DNA of 5,086 nucleotides from Candidatus Dadabacteria bacterium (lineage in GTDB: Bacteria; Desulfobacterota_D; UBA1144; Nemesobacterales; Nemesobacteraceae): contig JAPOSJ010000054.1 of NCBI GenBank assembly GCA_026709745.1, positions 1-5,086 on the forward strand. The letters run 5' to 3'. Positions 1 to 5,086 of this stretch are shown piece by piece. The notes below the pieces were generated by a model. It was not told the origin of the DNA. It saw only the letters and a list, made by a program, of their open reading frames with translations, and ran no database searches. The position numbers and the translations under genes are program-made. How positions within the stretch are numbered: the first letter of the stretch is position 1; the number at the start of each line of letters is the position of its first letter.

Positions 1-233
1 AAGGTGAGATTCCAGCCGGCAAGATCGGGGATTTTGACTCGGAGCTTGCCGAGGAGTTCTTCAAGTCTCTTACGAACTCTCTTCGATGTAACCTGTACAT
101 AGAGTTTCGCCAAGGAACTAACCTGCACCATATAATAGAGGCCATGTTCAAGGGGCTTGGAAGATCGATGGACGCCGCTTCTGCCCTTGACGGACGTCGC
201 GACGACATTCCCTCGACCAAGGGTACGCTCTGA
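1..233 (+). CDS. hisB: Imidazoleglycerol-phosphate dehydratase, C-terminal part (5' end outside the window)
   Basis: HisB dehydrates imidazoleglycerol phosphate to imidazoleacetol phosphate in histidine synthesis, in the cytoplasm and with manganese. Only the last 76 residues are visible, in the frame whose first full codon is at base 3. They carry typical C-terminal family signatures: a KIGDFDSELAEEFF stretch (visible residues 7-20), the metal-binding HHxxE motif as HHIIE (42-46), and an ending of IPSTKG plus two residues, where the family normally stops. The TGA at 231-233 shares its last base with the hisH ATG, so the two genes are almost certainly co-transcribed and translationally coupled. 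Nothing in the visible part looks damaged. Whether a histidinol-phosphatase domain is fused at the N-terminus, as in enterobacteria, cannot be seen. Confidence 0.95.
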   Translation, partial: GEIPAGKIGDFDSELAEEFFKSLTNSLRCNLYIEFRQGTNLHHIIEAMFKGLGRSMDAASALDGRRDDIPSTKGTL

Positions 234-853
234 TGATTTCCATAGTGGATTACGGGATGGGTAATCTGAGAAGTGTCGAGAAGGGTTTTACCTCTCAGGG
301 TATTGATGTCCGTGTTACCGGGGACCCGGATAACATAGGCGACTCAAGTGGCCTCGTCCTTCCCGGCGTCGGGGCTTTTGGCGACTGCGTGAGGAATCTT
401 CGCGAGCGCCGCATGACCGGACCCATAAAGGATTTTATCGAAAGTGGGAAGCCGTTTCTCGGGATATGCCTGGGTTTTCAGGTGCTGTTTGAGTCAAGCG
501 AGGAGGCTCCAGGAGAAGATGGCCTTGGGGTTTTTAAGGGAAAAGTCGTCCGCTTCCGCCCCCGGGAGAAAAAGCTGAAGGTACCTCACATGGGCTGGAA
601 CAGGGTGAGCGTGCCGCAACCAAGACCCATACTTGATGGAATACCTCCCCGAAGCTGGTTTTACTTTGTCCACTCTTACCACGTGGTTTCGGCGGAGCCT
701 AGCGTCTGTGTGCTGCTCTCCGATTACGGAGGCAGCTTCGAGGCGGGAGTAATATCGGGAAAGCTTTCCGCTTTTCAGTTTCATCCTGAAAAAAGTTCTG
801 ACTACGGACTCATGATACTCAGGAATTTCTCGAAACTCTGTCTTGAGAACTGA
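233..853 (+). CDS. hisH: Imidazole glycerol phosphate synthase, glutaminase subunit HisH
   Basis: HisH hydrolyses glutamine and passes ammonia to HisF, which makes imidazoleglycerol phosphate and AICAR in histidine synthesis. The 206 residues match the usual family length (about 195-215). This is a class I glutamine amidotransferase: N-terminal IVDYGMGNLRSV (4-15), oxyanion-loop PGVG (44-47), nucleophile Cys79 in GICLGFQ, the HisH-specific VPHMGWN (117-123), FVHSYH (145-150), and His184 and Glu186 of the triad in FQFHPEKS. The usual Met after GICLG is Phe here, a mild change. The start is fixed by the one-base overlap with hisB and by AAGGG at 219-223, nine bases before the ATG. No hisA or hisF follows. 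Instead the gene ends inside the convergent slt gene, sharing 52 bases, so its transcript has no free 3' intergenic space for a terminator. Confidence 0.97.
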   Translation: MISIVDYGMGNLRSVEKGFTSQGIDVRVTGDPDNIGDSSGLVLPGVGAFGDCVRNLRERRMTGPIKDFIESGKPFLGICLGFQVLFESSEEAPGEDGLGVFKGKVVRFRPREKKLKVPHMGWNRVSVPQPRPILDGIPPRSWFYFVHSYHVVSAEPSVCVLLSDYGGSFEAGVISGKLSAFQFHPEKSSDYGLMILRNFSKLCLEN

Positions 854-2835
854 TCTTTTTCCTTTCCGTAAACGGCTTCGTAAGCCGCGTAGCTCCTTAT
901 GATTTTTTTCACGTAGTTGCGTGACTGCTCAAAGGGAATTTCCTCTATGAATTCGTCGATGTCCAGTGTGCCGTTTTTCTCATACCAGGCTCTGGCGTTC
1001 GTCGGACCGCCGTTGTACCCGGCGAGACTCACGACGATGTTTCCGTCAAAGATATCCAGAAGCCAGTTCAGGTAATAGCAACCGATATCAATATTTATTT
1101 CGGGTGAGAAAAGCCGGGAGGTCTCGAAGTCCGAAAGGCCTGCTTTTGGTGCCACGTCAAGTGCGGTCGAGGGAAGAATCTGCATGAGCCCCCTAGCGTC
1201 AGAAACGGAAACCGCGTCTTTATTGAAGTGACTTTCCTCCCTTATCAGTGAATAGACCAGAAACTCATCGAGTGAGTACTTGCGTGAAAAGGGCCTCACC
1301 TGTTTCTCAAAGCCCTTTGGAAAGGCAAAGTGCATCGACTCAGAAGACAGAGTGCCGCTTGCCATGCTTATTGAGCTTTTGTAGTCCCCGGCACGCAGGT
1401 AAAGAGAGGCAAGGTGTGCTCTCTGCTCGCGGGTGTTTGCAAGAGGCCTTAACAGTTCGGCCTCGTCTAGGGCGAGATCGTATACCCCGGCCTTTACAAG
1501 GAAAAGAAATCTGTCAATCGCTCGGGTTTTCCCAAAAGGGTTTCGGGTCGCAGCAGAGGTGGGAAGAGGTGGAAGAATCTTTTTGCCGAGCCTGATCTTC
1601 GCCAGGAACGAGTAATAGGTGATTTCCCGGGATCCGGCCAGTTGTCCGAGTGCGAAAAGTGCCCCGGGCTTGTCTCCTGACTTCTCTGCAGCTCTTGCGT
1701 ACCAGTAAAGAAAACGTTGCTGGCCAGTGCCACCTGCCCACGCGCTGTCGGAGAAAATTTCAATGGCTTTTGTATACTCCTGGTTCCTGTAGTGAATCCA
1801 CCCGAGGTTCCAGGCGCTTTGCCGTGCTTCTTCTGTGCCGGGATATTTACTCGCTATGAGACTGTAGAGACGCTGCGCCTCTTCTCTTTCCTCACGCAGG
1901 TGGCGTAGCCTCGCGGCCTTTAAGAGCGATTTCGCGGTCCAGGAGCTTTTGGGATTAAGTTTCCCCAGAAGCTCAAAAACACCTATAGCCTCCTCTTCTT
2001 TTCCCATGCGCTCAAGCGTTATTCCCTTCCAGTAAAACGCCTTAGGGGAATCGATTCGCGAGAAAATCTCAAGTGCTTCTGAAAATCTAGAGAGTCTATA
2101 TAGGCATATGCCGGTTTTAATCCTGACGGCCTTTGTACTGGGTGCTCTGGAGAAAGCCTCAAGTGCCCCCTTCCAGTTGCCTGCGGAGAACATGATGCCA
2201 GCCCTTTTTTCTGACTGCCGTGGCGAAGGGATAAACACTTTTTTGTTTTTTTTATAAAGAGTGAACACGTAATCGGAGAAACTTACCTCCGGGTGCTCAG
2301 TCCATATCCTCTTGAATATCTCCATGGCCGCTTCTGAGTTTCCCTGTTTTTCCTTTATATGGCCCAGGTTTTTCAGGTATGAGGCTTTCTCCCACCTGCT
2401 TGTGGTTGTACGCACAAGAAGAAGATACATTCTTGCCGCCTCGGAGTATCTTCCGCCCTCAAGGTGGATTTCGGCTAGCCGTCTGCGGGCTTTGTGTCTA
2501 AGTGCCGAGTCCTTGTGGCGGACAAGCAGATTTAGGAAAAGCTCCTTAGCACGCTCCTTTTTCCCAAGACCAAGTGTTGCCTCGGCTTCGTAGTAAATCA
2601 GGTAGTCCTCTATGACCGAAGGTGCTTCACTCATGTCTACTAGGGCTTTTAATACCTTTTCGTGCTGCTTGCCGAGGATGTGGCAGTGAAGCTTCGAGAA
2701 CCGCTCCTCGGCGCTTGTTCCCTCCGAAGCCAGTATTCTCTCGCAGTCAGCTGATGCCGCCCGCACCTGGGACACTGTTGCTGGGAAGAGAAGCAGGGAG
2801 AAGACAAGAACTTGCAGAGCAGTTTTTTTCAGCAT
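802..2835 (-). CDS. slt: Exported soluble lytic murein transglycosylase (Slt70-like, family 1A) with TPR-type helical repeats
   Basis: The family cleaves the MurNAc-GlcNAc bond of peptidoglycan to leave 1,6-anhydromuropeptides, in the periplasm. I start the protein (677 aa) at the ATG at 2835. It gives a clean signal peptide, with MLKK followed by a hydrophobic run and likely cleavage near residue 26 (VRA|A) or 29 (ASA|D). It is preceded by AAGGAG at 2846-2851, ten bases upstream. The same frame stays open to 2967, but that part lies inside the permease gene. Residues of roughly 60-500 form many TPR-like helical pairs, as in the Slt70 superhelix. The C-terminal SLT domain has catalytic Glu534 in REESHF, GLMQ (549-552), AGYNGGP (605-611) and a SRNYVKKI motif (638-645). 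Cys31 lacks a lipobox, so it is probably soluble. The gene follows the permease with a two-base gap, and its tail extends beyond the SLT domain into hisH. The symbol is by family, not proven orthology. Confidence 0.93.
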   Translation of the reverse strand: MLKKTALQVLVFSLLLFPATVSQVRAASADCERILASEGTSAEERFSKLHCHILGKQHEKVLKALVDMSEAPSVIEDYLIYYEAEATLGLGKKERAKELFLNLLVRHKDSALRHKARRRLAEIHLEGGRYSEAARMYLLLVRTTTSRWEKASYLKNLGHIKEKQGNSEAAMEIFKRIWTEHPEVSFSDYVFTLYKKNKKVFIPSPRQSEKRAGIMFSAGNWKGALEAFSRAPSTKAVRIKTGICLYRLSRFSEALEIFSRIDSPKAFYWKGITLERMGKEEEAIGVFELLGKLNPKSSWTAKSLLKAARLRHLREEREEAQRLYSLIASKYPGTEEARQSAWNLGWIHYRNQEYTKAIEIFSDSAWAGGTGQQRFLYWYARAAEKSGDKPGALFALGQLAGSREITYYSFLAKIRLGKKILPPLPTSAATRNPFGKTRAIDRFLFLVKAGVYDLALDEAELLRPLANTREQRAHLASLYLRAGDYKSSISMASGTLSSESMHFAFPKGFEKQVRPFSRKYSLDEFLVYSLIREESHFNKDAVSVSDARGLMQILPSTALDVAPKAGLSDFETSRLFSPEINIDIGCYYLNWLLDIFDGNIVVSLAGYNGGPTNARAWYEKNGTLDIDEFIEEIPFEQSRNYVKKIIRSYAAYEAVYGKEKDQFSRQSFEKFLSIMSP

Positions 2836-2837
2836 GG

Positions 2838-3647
2838 TCACCTTGCTCCTTCTGAAGCCAGAATATCTCTTATTCCCTCTCCGAACATATTGAATGAAAG
2901 GGCCGTTATAAATATCGCGAGGCTCGGAAACACTATGAGATGGGGGAATGTTCTTATTCCCTGCCACCCGGTGCTCGCCAAGGTTCCCCAGCTTGCCTCG
3001 GGTGGGGATATGCCGAGTCCGAGAAAGCTCAGGGTGGATTCGGTCAAAATAGCGTAAGGAACAGAAAAAGTAACAGTGACTATCAGGGGACTAAGCGTGT
3101 TAGGAAGTATGTGCCGCAGGAGAATCGTCCGCGGCGAAGCCCCAAGAGCTCTTGCTGACTCCACGTACTCAAAGGACTTTATCTGAAGCACGCTTCCCCT
3201 GACTATCCTAGCGACCCTCATCCACGACATCACCCCGAGAGATATGACGATGCCTGTAACCCCAGTTCCGATGACGAGGGTAAGCAGCACGATCAGCAGA
3301 AGGTCAGGAACGGCGTAGAACACATCCACCGTGCGCATTATTAACTCGTCTGTTTTCCCCCCGGCGTATCCTGAAACCGCCCCGAGTGCTGTTCCGATGA
3401 AAAGTGCCATCGCCGCCGTTCCTACGGCCACGGCAATCGATATCCTTGAGCCGTGTATGACTCTGCTCATAAGATCCCGGCCCTCCTGGTCCGTTCCCAT
3501 GAGGTGTGTGGAGTCAGGGGAGCGAAGTGTGTTTGTGAAATCCGCCTTGTCGTACTCATAAGGGGAGAGGGCGGGGGCAAAAACCGCCACCAGGATTATC
3601 AGGATGATTATCGTTCCCGTGATTATTACCTGGGTTTTTGCGTACAT
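2838..3647 (-). CDS. ABC transporter permease, DppC/OppC family (peptide/nickel type)
   Basis: This is one of the two membrane subunits expected in a peptide, opine or nickel importer of the DppBC/OppBC type. The 269 residues contain an N-terminal membrane segment (about 6-25) followed by the OppC family signature GTDQEGRDLMSRVIHGSRIS (51-70). Further membrane segments are centred near 80, 120, 135, 195 and 245. The cytoplasmic EAA loop that docks on the ATPase is at 160-183 (EYVESARALGAS onward, ending HILPN), and the family motif LSFLGLGISPPEASWG is at 206-221. Start: ATG at 3647 with AGGAG at 3652-3656, a short four-base spacer. It lies 22 bases after queF and two bases before slt. Substrate cannot be read from a permease. 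Odd: the DppB-type partner that normally sits directly upstream is absent, as are ATPase and binding-protein genes, so they must lie elsewhere if the transporter works. DppC versus OppC cannot be settled, so I give no symbol. Confidence 0.92.
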   Translation of the reverse strand: MYAKTQVIITGTIIILIILVAVFAPALSPYEYDKADFTNTLRSPDSTHLMGTDQEGRDLMSRVIHGSRISIAVAVGTAAMALFIGTALGAVSGYAGGKTDELIMRTVDVFYAVPDLLLIVLLTLVIGTGVTGIVISLGVMSWMRVARIVRGSVLQIKSFEYVESARALGASPRTILLRHILPNTLSPLIVTVTFSVPYAILTESTLSFLGLGISPPEASWGTLASTGWQGIRTFPHLIVFPSLAIFITALSFNMFGEGIRDILASEGAR

Positions 3648-3669
3648 GTAGCTCCTAGGTCCAGAAAAT

Positions 3670-4029
3670 TCATGCGTTCTTTCTGTGTGAAGCCCGAACG
3701 ACCGTCTTTATTCCGCCGCGGACGTTGAAGTCACCTGTTACCTCGACCGATCTCGGATCGCATGCGGAGACAAAGTCGTTCAGAATTCTGTTGGTCACGT
3801 GTTCATGGAACTCTCCCGTGTTCCTGTAGGAGAACATGTAGAGCTTAAGTGATTTCAGTTCCACGCAGATTCTGTCAGGAATGTATTTTATTGTGAAGAT
3901 AGCAAAGTCGGGCTGTCCGGTTTTAGGGCAGACGCAGGTGAACTCCGGACATGATATCTCAATTTCGTAATCCCTCTCCGGGTTCTTGTTCTCGAAAGTC
4001 TCCAGAATTTCCGGGCTCGGTTTGTCCAT
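3670..4029 (-). CDS. queF: NADPH-dependent preQ0 (7-cyano-7-deazaguanine) reductase, short type
   Basis: QueF reduces the nitrile of preQ0 to the amine preQ1, using two NADPH, in the cytoplasmic route to queuosine. With the ATG at 4029 the protein has 119 residues, fitting the single-domain (Bacillus-type) tunnelling-fold enzyme. Residues that match: catalytic Cys34 and Asp41 in CPKTGQPDF, spaced seven apart as in the B. subtilis enzyme; the QueF motif ELKSLKLY (57-64); FHEHVTNRI (74-82); and C-terminal TGDFNVRGG (98-106). I chose the ATG because MDKPSPEILETFEN is a usual-looking N-terminus. A GTG at 4044 would add five residues (MVFWP) but has no good ribosome site. A modest GGTGG lies 11 bases before the ATG. 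It is the first gene of the apparent queF-permease-slt unit. Functional linkage to the downstream genes is not evident. No preQ1 riboswitch was recognised upstream. Confidence 0.95.
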   Translation of the reverse strand: MDKPSPEILETFENKNPERDYEIEISCPEFTCVCPKTGQPDFAIFTIKYIPDRICVELKSLKLYMFSYRNTGEFHEHVTNRILNDFVSACDPRSVEVTGDFNVRGGIKTVVRASHRKNA

Positions 4030-4045
4030 GGGCCAAAAAACCACC

Positions 4046-4061
4046 GCCCCGCTTTTGGGGC
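4046..4061 (-). promoter_or_regulatory. GC-rich hairpin in the queF leader
   Basis: On the - strand GCCCC-AAAAGC-GGGGC can form a five-pair all-GC stem. It is followed by GGTGG (the best ribosome-site candidate) and then six T residues just before the queF ATG at 4029. A structured leader could limit ribosome access, or act as a weak pause or attenuator. The T run is separated from the stem by five bases, so it is not a standard intrinsic terminator. The pairing is seen directly; any regulatory role is inference. Confidence 0.3.
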
Positions 4062-4080
4062 CACCACCACCTTACCGGCT

Positions 4081-4108
4081 AATTTATCAGATGTCAGCAG
4101 GTAATCAA
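4081..4108 (-). promoter_or_regulatory. Possible weak promoter for queF-permease-slt
   Basis: On the - strand TTGATT (4103-4108) and TAAATT (4081-4086) are separated by 16 bases and sit about 50 bases before the queF ATG, a plausible place for the operon promoter. The boxes match the sigma70 consensus at only four or five of six positions each, so this could be chance in an AT-richer stretch. No better candidate was found on this strand between queF and the tRNA. Confidence 0.22.
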
Positions 4109-4183
4109 CCCTGTCGGCGGGAGTTTCTCCGCGGTTCCGGTTATTTATCAAGGGATTTTGAGACTTGGGCATTTATGCAGAGC

Positions 4184-4228
4184 CCGACATACCGTCATTA
4201 TTGTTTATGGTTAAACAAGTATGTTCGG
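4184..4228. repeat. Nested inverted repeat between queF and tRNA-Gln
   Basis: A perfect seven-base inverted repeat with a four-base centre (TTGTTTA-TGGT-TAAACAA, 4201-4218) lies inside a second, imperfect pair: CCGACATAC at 4184-4192 and GTATGTTCGG at 4219-4228. The outer right arm has one extra base, and eight unpaired bases (4193-4200) separate the left outer arm from the inner one. It is not followed by a T run on either strand, so it is not a plain terminator. It may be a repressor-type operator, a small dispersed repeat, or a structured element between two divergent transcripts. I cannot choose among these from one copy. Confidence 0.5.
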
Positions 4229-4291
4229 AGCAGCCGTTTTCAGAAACCATGATGAGTTGTGTGATAACCCTGTGCTGCACATTTCTATCAC

Positions 4292-4319
4292 TTGACACTG
4301 CTCGGTTTAACGCAATAAT
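4292..4319 (+). promoter_or_regulatory. Sigma70-type promoter of the tRNA-Gln gene
   Basis: A perfect -35 box TTGACA (4292-4297) is followed after 16 bases by AATAAT (4314-4319), five of six matches to TATAAT. Transcription would start near 4326, leaving a 5' leader of about eight bases before the tRNA at 4334. Strong boxes and a very short leader are what is expected of a stable-RNA promoter. A GC-rich discriminator is not present. Confidence 0.7.
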
Positions 4320-4333
4320 TTTCCTTCTAATTC

Positions 4334-4407
4334 TGGGGCATCGTATAACGGCAGTACAGCGGACTCTGGATCCGCTAGTCTAGGTTCGAATCCTAGTGCC
4401 CCAGCCA
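4334..4407 (+). tRNA. tRNA-Gln, anticodon CUG, with encoded CCA
   Basis: The cloverleaf can be drawn completely. The acceptor stem is TGGGGCA (4334-4340) with TGCCCCA (4397-4403), including the weak T1-A72 pair typical of glutamine tRNAs. The D stem is GTA/TAC (4343-4345, 4355-4357). The anticodon stem is GCGGA/TCCGC (4359-4363, 4371-4375) around the loop CTCTGGA, whose middle is CTG at 4366-4368. A four-base variable region follows. The T stem is CTAGG/CCTAG around TTCGAAT (4385-4391). G4404 is the discriminator, and CCA is encoded at 4405-4407. It reads CAG codons. It stands alone, with its own promoter, between two - strand genes. No clear terminator follows it before the nitrilase end. 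Confidence 0.97.
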
Positions 4408-4517
4408 CCTTGCCTGTCTTATTACACCTACTGGATGATCATCTTTCCAGAGTTAACATCATAGGAGTTTCTGGGACTAAAATCCTCTGATTTCGTTTAC
4501 CAAGTCATGAGGCAAAA
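4408..4517. other. Short intergenic gap between tRNA-Gln and the convergent nitrilase gene
   Basis: These 110 bases should hold the 3' ends of both converging transcripts, but no convincing intrinsic terminator is visible on either strand. The best pairing is a five-base stem, CTGGA with TCCAG (4431-4450), whose loop contains the palindrome GATGATCATC. It has no T run. Confidence 0.5.
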
Positions 4518-5086
4518 TTACCCAATTATCTCGAAGCGGAATATGTCGGGTCTTGAGAAGTGTCCCACGGAGTCTATAACAGTTTTGGCCCTTATTATCT
4601 GGTCAAGATCGATCTCCGCGTAGAGTATCTCCTCCTTTCCGTAGACGGGACCGATGATGTACTCTCCCCTAGGGCTTATTATGCCGCTTCCACCTGGATA
4701 ATCCCAGATTGTCTGCTTTTTCAATGCAAAGGAATCGGGAATCATGCTCTCTTCCATATATCCGGCCGAGATTATGACGAACACCTGTCCCTCAAATGCA
4801 TACTGTCGGCTTGCGAAATCCATTGTGTCCTTAACAAACCCGTGTCCTCCCCAGAGGCCTGCATGCACTTGTTCCCCCTTGATGAACATCGCGTATTTCT
4901 CAAGGGTCATATGGTGCTCATAACAGAAAAGTCCCCCTATTTTTCCGATGTCGGTATCAAAAACCCTCACATCCTCGGCGGTTCCGTTGGCCCAGACGCA
5001 TTTCTCGCTGTCAATGGACATAAGCTTCCTGTGTCTGCCGAGCAGAGAGCCGTCCATGCCAAAGTAGAGTATGGGGGTGTAAAGGG
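4518..5086 (-). CDS. Nitrilase-family carbon-nitrogen hydrolase (N-terminal part outside the window)
   Basis: Nitrilases hydrolyse nitriles, or related C-N bonds, through a Glu-Lys-Cys triad. About 189 C-terminal residues are visible. The reading frame continues upstream of the Met at 5057 as LYTPILYFG and off the edge, so that Met is internal. Numbering from it: the catalytic Lys is Lys11 in GRHRKLM; the nucleophile is Cys45 in GGLFCYEHH, followed by KYAMFIKGEQVHAGLW (54-69); FASRQYAFEGQVFV is at 81-94; SGIISPRGE at 124-132; and GHFSRPDIF at 165-173. That last motif is typical of true nitrilases (aliphatic, arylacetonitrile or cyanide-degrading types) rather than amidases or NAD synthetase domains. 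The catalytic Glu would lie in the missing part. Cys-Tyr-Glu-His replaces the common Cys-Trp-Glu-Asn/His. The substrate is unknown. The gene converges on the tRNA-Gln and shows no operon link within the window. Confidence 0.93.
   Translation of the reverse strand, partial: LYTPILYFGMDGSLLGRHRKLMSIDSEKCVWANGTAEDVRVFDTDIGKIGGLFCYEHHMTLEKYAMFIKGEQVHAGLWGGHGFVKDTMDFASRQYAFEGQVFVIISAGYMEESMIPDSFALKKQTIWDYPGGSGIISPRGEYIIGPVYGKEEILYAEIDLDQIIRAKTVIDSVGHFSRPDIFRFEIIG

Larger units (their letters stand above)
4030..4333. other. Intergenic region between divergent queF and tRNA-Gln
   Basis: About 300 bases without a gene I can assign. Reading away from queF it contains a GC-rich hairpin (4046-4061), a possible weak - strand promoter (4081-4108), a coding-like - strand frame (about 4045-4172) that is out of frame with queF, a nested inverted repeat (4184-4228), and a clear + strand promoter for the tRNA (4292-4319). 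The + strand open frames crossing it have no ribosome site or recognisable protein features, and one of them runs into the tRNA, so I treat them as chance. No transposon end or phage attachment pattern was seen. Confidence 0.7.

Noticed and set aside
966..2593. Several + and - strand open frames of 60-115 codons inside slt.
   Set aside because: They are rich in Arg, Ser and Cys, lack family motifs, and lie wholly within the well-supported slt gene in other frames.
2836..2967. An N-terminal extension of the transglycosylase, starting at 2967 in the same frame.
   Set aside because: It would overlap the permease gene by about 130 bases and bury the signal peptide inside the protein. The ATG at 2835 has a ribosome site and starts a clean signal peptide.
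4030..4172. A preQ1 riboswitch in front of queF.
   Set aside because: I could not find the class I layout (a short stem, a C-rich loop segment and an A-rich tail that pairs back). The hairpin at 4046-4061 has a different form.
3986..4383. Two overlapping + strand open frames (88 and 72 codons) in the queF-tRNA gap.
   Set aside because: They have no ribosome site or recognisable motif. One lies partly antisense to queF and the other reads into the tRNA gene.
4334..4407. The tRNA-Gln as an integration site for a mobile element.
   Set aside because: No repeat of the tRNA 3' end, integrase or phage-like gene is visible in the window, and both neighbours look like housekeeping or metabolic genes.
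4431..4450. A terminator hairpin after the tRNA (CTGGA/TCCAG around GATGATCATC).
   Set aside because: It has only five pairs with a ten-base loop and no T run on either strand.

Overview
The window reads as an ordinary chromosomal segment from a Gram-negative bacterium. The evidence is a Sec-exported Slt70-type lytic transglycosylase with long helical repeats, a QueF of the short bacterial type, a CCA-encoding tRNA gene and consensus sigma70-like promoter spacing. The phylum cannot be fixed from the sequence. A deltaproteobacterial or related environmental lineage is a guess from gene style only. I see no transposase, phage gene, CRISPR array or integrase.

Layout, left to right. (1) The 3' end of hisB and a complete hisH lie on the + strand and share one base at TGATG, as in a translationally coupled histidine operon. 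The operon stops there, because the next gene converges on it. (2) On the - strand, read right to left, a tight set queF > dppC/oppC-like permease > slt runs from about 4029 to 802, with gaps of 22 and 2 bases. The slt tail runs 52 bases into the end of hisH. (3) From 4030 to 4333 there is a non-coding stretch of about 300 bases. It holds a GC-rich hairpin in front of queF, a short coding-like frame that does not connect to queF, a nested inverted repeat, and a strong promoter for the next gene. (4) A tRNA-Gln(CUG) gene with encoded CCA lies at 4334-4407 on the + strand. (5) A nitrilase-family gene on the - strand runs off the right edge, so its N-terminal part is missing.

How the genes may work together. 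HisB and HisH act in histidine synthesis, and HisH needs HisF, which is not in the window. QueF makes preQ1 for queuosine. That modification is found in tRNAs with GUN anticodons, so the nearby tRNA-Gln(CUG) is not its substrate. The permease and the transglycosylase are translationally close and could both serve cell-wall turnover (release of muropeptides and peptide uptake), but this is inference: the usual partner permease, ATPases and binding protein are absent here.

I found no clear new system. The points most worth a second look are the lone dppC-like permease joined to slt, the tail-to-tail hisH/slt overlap, the nested inverted repeat at 4184-4228, the coding-like frame ahead of queF, and the altered Cys-Tyr-Glu-His active-site motif in the nitrilase.
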